A stretch of DNA of 64,000 bases from positions 1 through 64,000 of the forward strand of contig JAPPJY010000063.1 of the NCBI GenBank assembly GCA_028874335.1. Reading direction: 5' to 3'. The notes below the pieces were generated by a model that saw only the letters and a program-made list of their open reading frames with translations, was not told the DNA's origin and did no database searches. Positions 8,925 to 18,837 of this stretch are shown piece by piece. Position 1 is the stretch's first letter; each line of letters starts with the position of its first letter. The translations under genes and the position numbers were made by a program. Source of the stretch: Gemmatimonadota bacterium (GTDB lineage: Bacteria; Latescibacterota; UBA2968; GCA-2709665).

Positions 8925-9641
8925 TCACATATCCGCGACTTCCCGATGTACGATCAGATGCGACAGCCACCGTACCGCGCCGGAGATCGAGAATGCAAAC
9001 GCGATCGGAAAGAACGCTTCGTCCGGAAAGATCGCGACCGGGATAAACGCGGCGACGGCGATCCCCAGTCTCCAACGGTCCCTTCGCGTTTCAAGACTGA
9101 ACCTGGGAAAGGCGGGATATCCGAACTGGCTGACCATGAGCAGGCCCAGAACCAGGCACAATAGAAGGCCGACGTGGGGTTCGCGGGTACTCTGCCAGAC
9201 CCGTTCCGCGAAGACGATATAGGCCGCCATGGTAGCGGCCGCCGAAGGAATGGGAAGTCCGACAAAGTCTTCCTTGTCGTCTCCTTTGACCTGAACATTG
9301 AACCTCGCCAGGCGCAGCGCACCGCACAGCAGGAAAAGAAAACAGGCCGCAAACGGCAACCACACCGCGTCCAGCATTCCCTGCAGGTATTGAAACATCA
9401 GCACGGCCGGCGCCACGCCGAACGAGCAGACGTCGGCCAGGGAGTCGAATTGAACCCCGAAGTTGCTGGGCGAGTCCATCAGCCGGGCGAGTTTGCCGTC
9501 GAAGGCGTCGAGAAAACCCGCGATGACAATCAGCCAGGCCGCCGGGACCAGTTTCCCGTCCATCGCATACGCGATCGCAAGGAAACCGCAGCAGAGGTTG
9601 CAAAGTGTGACCATGCTCGGGACGGCGGCCCTCTTTCTCAT
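8925..9641 (-). CDS. pssA: CDP-diacylglycerol-serine O-phosphatidyltransferase
   Basis: 238 residues, polytopic. The CDP-alcohol phosphatidyltransferase signature DG(x2)AR(x8)G(x3)D(x3)D is complete in DAFDGKLARLMDSPSNFG followed by VQFDSLAD. The short N-terminus with PSMVTLCNLCCGFLAI is typical of the Gram-positive/archaeal type PssA. The enzyme makes phosphatidylserine from CDP-diacylglycerol at the inner membrane. A decarboxylase (psd), often adjacent, is not in the window. The ATG has GGAG ten bases upstream. Confidence 0.92.
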   Translation of the reverse strand: MRKRAAVPSMVTLCNLCCGFLAIAYAMDGKLVPAAWLIVIAGFLDAFDGKLARLMDSPSNFGVQFDSLADVCSFGVAPAVLMFQYLQGMLDAVWLPFAACFLFLLCGALRLARFNVQVKGDDKEDFVGLPIPSAAATMAAYIVFAERVWQSTREPHVGLLLCLVLGLLMVSQFGYPAFPRFSLETRRDRWRLGIAVAAFIPVAIFPDEAFFPIAFAFSISGAVRWLSHLIVHREVADM

Positions 9642-9682
9642 GTCGCATCGGCTCCGAAATTCGGCTGTTCTTCGTTCGTTGT

Positions 9683-10828
<1,146 letters not shown>

Positions 10829-10831
10829 GTC

Positions 10832-11578
10832 CTATTCTTCCGGTTCTTCGTAGGTGACTTCTTTCAAAAACAGGCCATGGGGCGGGGCGTTGGGCCCCGC
10901 AACCTGCCTGTTTCGGGCCTGCAGAATCGCGTCCATCGTGTCGGGCGCACGTGTGCCCCGTCCCACCTGTACCAGAGTGCCGACGATTCCTCGTACCATC
11001 GATCGGAGAAAGCGGTCGGCCGAGATTTCCACGTGGACGGCGTCGTCGATGCAGTCAAGGAAACACTCGAAGACACGGCAGTTCCGGTTCTCCTTCTCGG
11101 ACGCGGCAACGCAGAACGACGTGAAATCGTGATATCCCAGCGTTTGCCACGCGGCGGACCGCATCGCGTCGATATTCAGCCGGCTGCGCAGGTGCCACGC
11201 TTCTTTGCGGCCGATGGCCCTCCGGCGGTAGACAATGCGATACAGGTACGTCCGCCGCCTCGCGGACCGTCGGGCATGAAAAGTGGGCGGGACTTCGCCT
11301 GCATCCAGAACGGCCACATCGGGCGGCAACGTGCCATTGAGCGCGGCGCCGATCCGTTGTAAGGGCAAGGGATTGGACGTTGTGAAATTGGCCACCTGCC
11401 CAAGTGCGTGAACGCCCGCGTCCGTGCGCCCCGCGCCGATGGCGCGAACGGGATGCCCCAAAAGCGAAGTCAGACTGGATTCCAGCGTTCCCTGGACCGT
11501 GCGCTGGCCGGGCTGAACCTGCCAGCCCTTGAAGTCTGTACCGTCGTATTCCAGTTGGAGCCGAATATTCCGTTGCAT
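10832..11578 (-). CDS. truA: tRNA pseudouridine(38-40) synthase
   Basis: 248 residues from the ATG at 11578; the frame is open further upstream, but that extension crosses the promoter and matches nothing. The N-terminus RNIRLQLEYDGTDFKGWQ and the catalytic GAGRTDAGVHALGQVANF (Asp in RTDAG) are diagnostic of TruA. It isomerises uridines 38-40 in the anticodon arm of several tRNAs. It is the first gene of the minus-strand run down to the DUF2064 gene. Confidence 0.96.
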   Translation of the reverse strand: MQRNIRLQLEYDGTDFKGWQVQPGQRTVQGTLESSLTSLLGHPVRAIGAGRTDAGVHALGQVANFTTSNPLPLQRIGAALNGTLPPDVAVLDAGEVPPTFHARRSARRRTYLYRIVYRRRAIGRKEAWHLRSRLNIDAMRSAAWQTLGYHDFTSFCVAASEKENRNCRVFECFLDCIDDAVHVEISADRFLRSMVRGIVGTLVQVGRGTRAPDTMDAILQARNRQVAGPNAPPHGLFLKEVTYEEPEE

Positions 11579-11944
11579 TCCAGCCGGTTCGGCTTGAATT
11601 TTCGGGGACGACGCGCCCGGCGGCCTCGTTTCGGCACGGCATTGGGAATGGACACGGGCACCTGGCGACGCCACCAGCGAATATCGAAACTGAATCTGCC
11701 GGAAGGCAGACCCGTAACCGTCGAGAATTCTACGAAATATAGCATCTCCAGCCGACAATGTCAATGGATTGTTCAGGTGGGGTTCCGTCCCCGGGGGACG
11801 GATCTCGGATGGACATTTCGATGCATCGATTGGACGTTTCTTTCAATTTGGCAGCGCATTAACCGGCAGTTTCGCCGGTATCTGACGTGGTACGGATTTT
11901 GCATCTGGATTCATGGATTTTGGGGCGAAACGGAGGGGGCAAAG
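11579..11944. other. intergenic region between divergent truA and comEC
   Basis: 366 bp between the chosen starts. It holds the strong minus-strand promoter at 11736-11764 and a roughly 150 nt truA leader. I see no convincing structure in the leader. On plus, comEC has a good ribosome site at 11933-11939 but no clear promoter. Open frames cross this region on both strands but have no conserved content. Confidence 0.5.
11736..11764 (-). promoter_or_regulatory. sigma-70-type promoter of the truA-gat operon
   Basis: Read on minus: TTGACA (11759-11764), a 17 bp spacer, TATATT (11736-11741). This is a near-consensus promoter. Transcription should begin near 11729, about 150 nt before truA. The following minus-strand genes are closely spaced and no terminator is evident within them. 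Confidence 0.75.
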
Positions 11945-14308
11945 ATGCGGCGTCCGGCGCTGCTGTCCGCGGCGTTCTTTACCGCGGGGGTGTTCGTGGC
12001 ACATCGTTTGGACGTGCCCCTATGGGCGCTGTGGACCGGCGGTCTCGGGCTCTGGATGGTGTGCCTGATCAGCGGATGGAGCCATTGCGTGTGGCAGGGA
12101 GCCCTGCTGCTCGTTCTGGGGGCGATGCGCTACGAAAGCGTGATGCAGGGGTTGCCTGGAGACCACGTCGCACACTTTGCCGCAGGAGACCGTCCTGTCG
12201 TGCTTGAAGGACGCGTGGCTGAGGAACCTGAATGGATGGAAGACGGGATGCGCCTTCGGATAGCCACAAAACGGGTCGCCGTGGGCGATACCATGTTTGC
12301 GATTCAGGGAACGGTTCTCTTGCGGTTCCGCAAATTCCGTCCGGACGTGGATTATGGAGACCGTCTGACGGCGCGGCTGCGCCTTCGCCGACCGCCGCCG
12401 GCCAGAAATCCTGGCGCATTCGATTACGGCGCCTTCCTGAAACGGAAGGGAATCCATGCCATGGGCTCCGTGTCGAGACGGGAACAGATTCTCGAAATCC
12501 GCGCGGGCAGGGGAGGCTGGCTGTGGACGTACGTGGTGCTGCCGGTGCGCAGGGGCGTGCGCGCGGGGGTGGCGTGCAACCTGTCAGGAGGTCCGGCAGG
12601 GTTGTTGAACGGGATCCTGCTGGGCGAAAAACGCGGGGTTCCCGACCCCGTCCGTACCGCGTTTACCCGGGCCGGTGTCAACCACGTACTCGCCGTTTCG
12701 GGCCTGCACGTTGGCCTGATTGCGGCAGTGGTGTTCTTTGCGCTCGGCGCGGTTGGATGCGGCAGGAAGACGACTGCCTGGGCCACGATTTGCGCCGTGC
12801 TGCTCTACGCGCTGGTCACGGGCCTGCCGCCGTCGGTTGTCAGGGCCTCCATGATGTGCGCGATTACCATCTGTGGCCGGTTGGGAAACACCCAGGGGGA
12901 CGGACTTAATTCTCTCGGCCTGGCCGCCCTCGTCATCCTGATTTTCCGGCCTCAGGATCTGTTCGACGTTGGCTTCCAGCTCTCTTTTTCCGCGACCGGT
13001 GGAATCCTGATCTTCTATCGGCCCGTCCGCGGGCGCATGCCCGGCGGCGGGGGTGGTATCGGTCATTGGGTATGGGCGCCTCTTGCTGTGTCGTTGGCCG
13101 CACAGGTGGGCACACTCCCTCTCGTGCTGACCTATTTCGGGCTTCTCTCAGTCGTCTCTATCCTCGCCAACCTGGTTGTGGTACCCTTGATGGCGGCCGC
13201 CGTCGCGCTGGGGTTGCTTGGGGTCATCGCCTATCACGTGTCGGCGCCGGTCGCGTTGTTGTTGAACGGCGCGAACTGGGTTGTGCTGAAGGGCGCCATC
13301 CAGGCCGCGGAATGGTTCGCCGCGCCGGCGTGGGCCGCCGTGGAAATAAAGGGCCCCGGATGGACTGTGACAGGGCTGTATCTGTGTGCCGTGCTTCTGA
13401 TCCTGCCTGGGGCGAAGTCAGGACCGTGGGGCCGGCGGCTCGTGCTTGCGGGACTGTCACTTGGGAATCTCTGGGTCTGGTCGGGCGTCTGCCAGCGGCC
13501 CGCGGACCTGCGGATTCTGGTGCTGGACGTGGGCCAGGGCGATGGGATTTTTCTGAGGTTTCCGAACGGGAGGACGCTGCTGGTAGACAGTGGCGTGCGC
13601 GCCGTCAACATCGACATGGGCGAACGTGTACTGATACCGTTCCTCAAGGCTGAGGGAATCAACCGGATCGACGCCGTGGTCGCGACGCACCCGCACAGCG
13701 ATCACATTGGCGGATTCGTGACGCTTCTGGAGCGGGTGGAAGTTGGCTGGTACCTCGACGCCGGGCAATTCTACGATTCATGGACGGCCCGCAGGATCCG
13801 GTCTCTGATCCGGGAGAAGGGCGTGCGCTATACGGCAATCGAGGCGGGAGACCGGCTTGGTGGACTGGGCGGCGTGGACGCCCTCGTACTGCATCCGACG
13901 CCGGACTACGTTTCGCGGCATGGCCCTGCGCCGCTGGGCCTGAATAATGGTTCCGTGGTGATCCGGCTGACGTACTGTGGCTCGGCCGTACTGCTGACCG
14001 GCGACATTGAGCATGAAACGGATCCGGATCTCCTGCGGTGGGGGGACCGGCTCCGCGCCGAGGTGCTGAAGGCGGCCCACCACGGGTCCCGGACTTCGTC
14101 CACAGCTGCTTTTCTGGGCGCCGTACGTCCCGATCTCGTGGCGATTTCGTGCGGGGTCCGGAACAAATTCGGTCATCCATCCCGCGAGGTGATCCGGCGT
14201 TACGAGAAGATGGGGATTTCCGTCTACCGTACCGATGAGATCGGCGCTGTTGAAATCCGAATCGATGAAAAGGGAATCGACGCGCGGGGATGGCTGGAAG
14301 GGCGGTGA
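11945..14308 (+). CDS. comEC: DNA internalisation competence protein ComEC/Rec2
   Basis: 787 residues from ATG 11945, which has GGAGGGGG upstream; the frame extends further 5' without sense. N-terminal membrane segments and a DUF4131-type region (about 1-200) come first. The Competence domain follows with GILLGEKRGVPD and NHVLAVSGLHVGLI (about 220-480). A C-terminal metallo-beta-lactamase domain has VLDVGQGDGIF and THPHSDHIGG (about 515-787). ComEC forms the channel for single-stranded DNA uptake during natural transformation. No other com genes are nearby; its presence suggests competence but does not prove it. Confidence 0.93.
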   Translation: MRRPALLSAAFFTAGVFVAHRLDVPLWALWTGGLGLWMVCLISGWSHCVWQGALLLVLGAMRYESVMQGLPGDHVAHFAAGDRPVVLEGRVAEEPEWMEDGMRLRIATKRVAVGDTMFAIQGTVLLRFRKFRPDVDYGDRLTARLRLRRPPPARNPGAFDYGAFLKRKGIHAMGSVSRREQILEIRAGRGGWLWTYVVLPVRRGVRAGVACNLSGGPAGLLNGILLGEKRGVPDPVRTAFTRAGVNHVLAVSGLHVGLIAAVVFFALGAVGCGRKTTAWATICAVLLYALVTGLPPSVVRASMMCAITICGRLGNTQGDGLNSLGLAALVILIFRPQDLFDVGFQLSFSATGGILIFYRPVRGRMPGGGGGIGHWVWAPLAVSLAAQVGTLPLVLTYFGLLSVVSILANLVVVPLMAAAVALGLLGVIAYHVSAPVALLLNGANWVVLKGAIQAAEWFAAPAWAAVEIKGPGWTVTGLYLCAVLLILPGAKSGPWGRRLVLAGLSLGNLWVWSGVCQRPADLRILVLDVGQGDGIFLRFPNGRTLLVDSGVRAVNIDMGERVLIPFLKAEGINRIDAVVATHPHSDHIGGFVTLLERVEVGWYLDAGQFYDSWTARRIRSLIREKGVRYTAIEAGDRLGGLGGVDALVLHPTPDYVSRHGPAPLGLNNGSVVIRLTYCGSAVLLTGDIEHETDPDLLRWGDRLRAEVLKAAHHGSRTSSTAAFLGAVRPDLVAISCGVRNKFGHPSREVIRRYEKMGISVYRTDEIGAVEIRIDEKGIDARGWLEGR

Positions 14309-15055
14309 CGAAGCGAACGGAACCGTCGTCGTGGGCGCTGCGTGGAGGGTTGGACGCTGACCCCGCTAAAATGGGCGGCTAGCCGTACAGGAATGCCGAA
14401 TCAGCACAGAGCCACGATGCATGAGAAGAAAAGCAGCAGTTCTAATTGATAGGTATAGCCGGCAGTATTATCTCCCCCAATAAGACTGCCGCCAACCAAA
14501 GAGCCGATGCTTTCAACTTCCCCCGGGCTGGATCAGGTGCTGAAGCGAACCCCGGTAACGGCCATACCGCCCATTCATATACCAGGCGTAAAAACAAAGC
14601 GCCGAAGATGCGCAATCTCAAACAAAGGGACCGGTATGCTGCGGGTTCCGGCCCAACGTCAAAACGAACCGCGGCCATCCCCTGGTTCCCTTTCCAATCC
14701 AGGCGAAATCGCCAGGGGAGTTCTATGGAAAAGGCGCACGGGTTCGGCGATGTAACTTGCTCCAGGACAACGTCTTATGAGCAGACGGCCTCCTTGCAAG
14801 CACGTTTGAAATATATAATCCGATTGTGGGGTCGTCAAGGGGAAATTTGAGAAAAAAGCACGTGCGGAACCGGCGACTTTGGCATAAGATGCTGAAACTC
14901 AATCGGCTGCACGTCGAGAGGTTTTTTTTGCGGGTTCAGACGGTTTCGGTGGCGCCTTTTTCACGAAAAAATATCGCCAATTTCGGTCGAATTACGGAAC
15001 CTCCCACGTAAACAGCAAGTTAGTGTAATCCAGTGACGGGCGGACGTCATATATC
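14309..15055. other. gene-free stretch of about 750 bp
   Basis: No recognisable gene, RNA or complete repeat. Base composition is more AT-rich than the flanks, notably from 14760. Short frames on both strands (14442-14678 minus, 14446-14850 plus) have no family resemblance and no proper ribosome sites. A TATATAAT-containing tract at 14811-14819 and a run of eight T at 14922-14929 could belong to a small RNA, but no GC-rich hairpin precedes the T run. Confidence 0.5.
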
Positions 15056-15088
15056 AAAAAAAATCGGGCAACCAGTGGCCCATTTTTT
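15056..15088 (-). terminator. terminator-like hairpin downstream of accA
   Basis: Read on minus: an A-rich lead, GGGC, an 8-base loop, GCCC, then G-A and eight T. The stem is short but is extended by flanking A:T pairs. It lies about 60 bp past the accA stop. The A/T symmetry could make it work in both directions. Confidence 0.5.
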
Positions 15089-15144
15089 GCTGAATTTTAT
15101 ATGTTCATTTGTCGCAGTACGGATGCCACGGGAGCGCATAAGGG

Positions 15145-16110
15145 TCACTCGTCCCATACGCCCATCCGCCCGAATTTGTCGACCCGCTCGCGGACCAGTT
15201 CCTCCGGCCGTTTGCGCAGTAGATTCTGAAGCTCGTCCGATAGGATTCGCTTCAGGTTCTGTCCGGCCGTTTCCGGGTCCCGGTGCGCGCCGCCGAATGG
15301 TTCGGGCACGATTCGATCGACGATCCCAAGAGGGACGAGGTCCTGCGCGGTAATCTTCAACGCCTCGGCGGCCTCTTCTCTCTTGTCGCGGTTCCTCCAG
15401 AGAATGAGTGAGCAGGATTGCGGATTGATCACGGAGTACCAAGCGTTTTCCAGCATCAGGATTCGGTCGCCGACGCCAATGCCGAGCGCGCCGCCGCTTG
15501 CGCCTTCCCCGATAATGACCACGATGACGGGGACCGGAAGACGCGAGATCTCGAAGAGATTCCTGGCGATGGCTTCGGAGACGCTTCGCTCCTCCGATCC
15601 GATGCCGGGGTACGCGCCCGGCGTATCGATCAGACAGAGTACCGGGCGATTGAATTTGGCGGCGAGTTTCATCACGCGGAGGGCCTTGCGATACCCTTCC
15701 GGGTGGGCCATGCCGAAGTTTCGATGGATGTTCTCCGTCGTGTTGCGTCCCTTTTGCGTACCCAGGACCAGAAGTGGCTGACCGTCGAGACGGGCGAAGC
15801 CGCTTACGACCGCCGGATCGTCCCGATAGTTCCGGTCTCCGTGAAGCTCCATGAAGTCGGTGAATATCAATCGAATATAGTCGAGCGTATGAGGGCGCTG
15901 GGGGTGCCCCGCAACCTGGTATATCTGCCACCTGCTCATGTTCGAGTAGATTTCCTTTTCCGCCTTTTGCAGCCGTTTTTCCAGTGCGGACAGCTCGGCC
16001 GTCACGTCGCCCGGCTCAGCTTCGGCGCGCGCCCTGAGTTCTTCGATTCTCCTGTCCAGGTCGGCAATGGGACGCTCGAAATCGAGGTAGATCTTCTTCT
16101 TGCCATTCAT
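15145..16110 (-). CDS. accA: acetyl-CoA carboxylase carboxyltransferase subunit alpha
   Basis: 321 residues from ATG 16110 (AAGGA nine bases upstream). It begins with [18 protein letters not shown] and contains the [19 protein letters not shown] and [14 protein letters not shown] blocks of the crotonase-fold carboxyltransferase. It works with AccD to move CO2 from biotin to acetyl-CoA in the first step of fatty-acid synthesis. accD is elsewhere. A copy of the 198 bp element sits 33 bp upstream of the start codon, so any promoter close to accA must lie in or beyond that element. Confidence 0.96.
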   Translation of the reverse strand: MNGKKKIYLDFERPIADLDRRIEELRARAEAEPGDVTAELSALEKRLQKAEKEIYSNMSRWQIYQVAGHPQRPHTLDYIRLIFTDFMELHGDRNYRDDPAVVSGFARLDGQPLLVLGTQKGRNTTENIHRNFGMAHPEGYRKALRVMKLAAKFNRPVLCLIDTPGAYPGIGSEERSVSEAIARNLFEISRLPVPVIVVIIGEGASGGALGIGVGDRILMLENAWYSVINPQSCSLILWRNRDKREEAAEALKITAQDLVPLGIVDRIVPEPFGGAHRDPETAGQNLKRILSDELQNLLRKRPEELVRERVDKFGRMGVWDE

Positions 16111-16143
16111 GCTCAGGTGTCCTTTCCGGCAGGTTCCGGGCAC

Positions 16144-16340
16144 TTAACCCCAACTCGAAAAAAACGGTAACCGGGCGTCGTGATAAATCCCTCCGAAACG
16201 GGGCGCAACCGTCGTCCGGAAGGACATTTTTTCAGTTCACGTACAGTGTCCTGGTGTATCCTGGTAATCAGCAGTCTAATCGCCTTTTTAACTGACACAT
16301 ATTCGAATTAACGTCCTCGAAAAATGAGGAATCAAGGTTA
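16144..16340 (+). repeat. dispersed 198 bp element, copy 2
   Basis: Partner of 3128-3326, same orientation. It begins TTAACCCCAACTCG and ends in AATCAAGGTTA. The 53 bp core at 16235-16287 is identical to copy 1; the left third has diverged more. The right end provides the TAA stop codon of the minus-strand aminotransferase gene. It lies between accA and that gene, so it separates accA from the amino-acid cluster. Confidence 0.85.
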
Positions 16341-17546
16341 GATCCTGCTGACGGCATCCTCGATGCGGTCCATGGCCTCGTGAAGCATCGGCAGAGACGC
16401 GGCATACGAAAACCGCAGGTGGTTACCGGAGCCGAAACCGCTGCCGGGAACGCATCCCGTCATTGCCTCTTCCAGCAGATAGTTCGCGAGTTCGACGTCG
16501 TTCCTGACGCGTTCCCCGAATAGACCGGCCACGTCTGGAAAGGCGTAGAAGGCGCCTTGAGGAAGGCGGCACGAGACACCCGGGAGGCAATTCAGGCGCT
16601 CAACGATCAGATCGCGGCGTTTTCGAAATTCGTCCCGCATCGCGTCCACGCTCTCCTGCGTTCCTGTGAGCGCTTCGATAGCCGCATACTGGGAAATCGT
16701 ACAGGTGTTGGTGGTTTCCTGGCTCTGTACTTTGGCGATCAGTCGCATCAGTTCGGGTGGTCCCGCGCCATAGCCCACGCGCCAGCCCGTCATCGCATAC
16801 GCTTTGGAGAAGCCGTTGACGATGAGGGTCCTGCGTACGACGTCGGGATGCACAGCGGCGATGGAGACGTGCCGGGCCGGGTCGTAGATGATTTTTTCGT
16901 ATATCTCGTCTGAGATCACAAAGATGCCGGCGTCCGCGATGACGTCCGCAATTGCGCACAGTTCACCGGGCGTGTAGACTTCACCGGTCGGGTTACAGGG
17001 GCTGTTCAGAAGTATGACCTTGGTCCGCGACGTGATGGCATCCGCAAGGGCGCGGGGGGTCAGCCGGAATCCCGACTCCCCGGATGTCCGCAAGATGACC
17101 GGCCGTCCACCCATCAGCCTGACCTGATCAGCATAGCTGACCCAGAACGGCGAGGGGATGATGGCCTCGTCGCCGGGGTTGATCAGCGCGACCACCGCGT
17201 CGAATATGACCTGCTTGGCGCCGCACGTAACGACAATCTGGGACGGGTCGTAGTCCAGATTGTTCTCACGCTTCAGCTTGTGCGCAATTGCCTGTCTGAG
17301 TTCGGGTAGACCCGACGCGGGCGCGGTGTACTTCGTGCAGCCCCGTTCAATAGCCTGGATCGCGGCTTTCTTGATGTTTTCCGGGGTATCGAAATCGGGT
17401 TCGCCGGCAACCAGTGAAATGAGGTCCGCGCCCTCGCGTTTCAGTTCCCCCATTCTGGCGAACGTGGCCACCGTCAGCGATTCGTCGACGCCGAGCACGC
17501 GATCGGAAAAAGGGGAGGCCGTCTTGTTCATCGTCTGGATCGACAT
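16338..17546 (-). CDS. pyridoxal-phosphate aminotransferase, aspartate aminotransferase type Ib
   Basis: About 402 residues from ATG 17546 (MSIQTMNKT); ATG 17531 is an equally possible start, as neither has a strong ribosome site. Class I fold: SLVAGEPDFDTPENI, NSPCNPTGEVY and the PLP-lysine segment NGFSKAYAMTGWRVGY are all present. The N-terminal SLVAGEPDFDTP block is typical of bacterial AspC/AspB type Ib enzymes, which transaminate aspartate and sometimes prephenate. It is downstream of argJ and alaC, in an amino-acid cluster. Its stop codon comes from the repeat end. Confidence 0.85.
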   Translation of the reverse strand: MSIQTMNKTASPFSDRVLGVDESLTVATFARMGELKREGADLISLVAGEPDFDTPENIKKAAIQAIERGCTKYTAPASGLPELRQAIAHKLKRENNLDYDPSQIVVTCGAKQVIFDAVVALINPGDEAIIPSPFWVSYADQVRLMGGRPVILRTSGESGFRLTPRALADAITSRTKVILLNSPCNPTGEVYTPGELCAIADVIADAGIFVISDEIYEKIIYDPARHVSIAAVHPDVVRRTLIVNGFSKAYAMTGWRVGYGAGPPELMRLIAKVQSQETTNTCTISQYAAIEALTGTQESVDAMRDEFRKRRDLIVERLNCLPGVSCRLPQGAFYAFPDVAGLFGERVRNDVELANYLLEEAMTGCVPGSGFGSGNHLRFSYAASLPMLHEAMDRIEDAVSRI

Positions 17547-17632
17547 AGATCTCTGGACGTAACGGAGAGTCGTGGACGGCGTTGGCGTGAACCGCTGTCC
17601 GGTCCTGACCGGCAACCGGGCCGCGCGTCCTT

Positions 17633-18826
17633 TCAGGTCGTGTATTCGGCGTTGATACGGACGTAGTCGTACGTCAGGTCGCAGGTGTATATCGTGGCGG
17701 ACCGGTTTCCAGGGCCGAGGTTGATTTCGATATCAATTTCGACTGCCGACAATGCCCGTATTGCGTCGTTCGTATCGAAGGGCAGGCCGCGTCCCTGACC
17801 GTAAATCGGTATGCCGGCCATCGAAACGGAGACTTCGTCCGGATCGACGGGAACGCCGGCGTACCCGATCGCGCAGAGAATACGGCCCCAATTCGGATCC
17901 CGGCCGAAGACGGCGGTCTTGACGAGCTTGGAATTGCCCACGGAAAGCCCGACGGTCCGGGCGTCGGCGGTGGACGCGGCTCCGTCGACCCGGATGGTGA
18001 TGAGCTTGGTTGCCCCTTCGCCGTCGCGGGCGATCTGTCTGGCGAGACTGACGCAGACCGCGTTCAAACCTGTCTGAAATGACGCGATTTCGCCACGGGA
18101 AAGCGGGCGTTCGCCAGCGGCGCCGTTGGCCAGCAGGAGAACCGTGTCGTTCGTACTCATGTCGCCGTCCACCGTAATGCAGTTGAATGACCGGTCCACG
18201 GCCTCTCGAAGGCATGTTTCCAACTGGTGCGGATCCATTCCCGCGTCCGTGGCGACGAATCCGAGCATGGTGGCCATGTGCGGAGCGATCATGCCCGCGC
18301 CCTTCGCGATGCCGCAGACGGTGAAGTCGCGCCCGTCCACGCGGATACGGACCGATGCCATCTTCGGCACCGTATCGGTGGTCATAATGGCGGCGGAGGC
18401 GTCCGCCCAGCCATCGTCGCGAAGGTCCCGGACCGCCACGGGGATGCCCGACCGGATCCTGTCCATTGGAAGGGGTACGCCGATAACGCCTGTCGAGTTG
18501 ACAAGCACGTTTTCCGGCGCGACGTCGAGTTCGCGCGCCACCTCGCGGGCCGTCTGCCGGGCGTCGGCCAGTCCCCGTTCGCCCGTGCAGGCATTGGCGT
18601 TCCTGCTGTTGACGACGATGGCCTGGGCGGTATTGTCCACCAGGTGTTCCCTGTTCACCTGAATCGGCGCCGCCTGTACCCGGTTGGTGGTAAACACACC
18701 TGCCGCCGCTGCCGGTCTGTCGGACGCGATGAGGGCCAGGTCCCTGCCCTCCGGCTTCAGTCCGCAGGCCACGCCGGCAGCGCTAAACCCTGCGGGGCGG
18801 ATGCAACGGCCTTCGGTGACTTTCAA
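17633..18826 (-). CDS. argJ: bifunctional ornithine acetyltransferase / N-acetylglutamate synthase
   Basis: 397 residues from a TTG start at 18826, which has GAGAGGA six bases upstream and follows the alaC stop by 11 bp. A longer frame reaches back into alaC but makes no sense. KGAGMIAPHMATMLGF contains the autocatalytic cleavage site (before Thr of ATML) that splits the precursor into alpha and beta chains. ArgJ recycles the acetyl group between N-acetylornithine and glutamate in arginine synthesis. No other arg genes are in the window. Confidence 0.95.
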   Translation of the reverse strand: MKVTEGRCIRPAGFSAAGVACGLKPEGRDLALIASDRPAAAAGVFTTNRVQAAPIQVNREHLVDNTAQAIVVNSRNANACTGERGLADARQTAREVARELDVAPENVLVNSTGVIGVPLPMDRIRSGIPVAVRDLRDDGWADASAAIMTTDTVPKMASVRIRVDGRDFTVCGIAKGAGMIAPHMATMLGFVATDAGMDPHQLETCLREAVDRSFNCITVDGDMSTNDTVLLLANGAAGERPLSRGEIASFQTGLNAVCVSLARQIARDGEGATKLITIRVDGAASTADARTVGLSVGNSKLVKTAVFGRDPNWGRILCAIGYAGVPVDPDEVSVSMAGIPIYGQGRGLPFDTNDAIRALSAVEIDIEINLGPGNRSATIYTCDLTYDYVRINAEYTT

Positions 18827-18837
18827 AGCCGATCCTC

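Noticed and set aside
14826-14929. Small RNA ending at the T run at 14922-14929
   Set aside because: No stable GC-rich hairpin directly before the T run, and the upstream -35 is poor.
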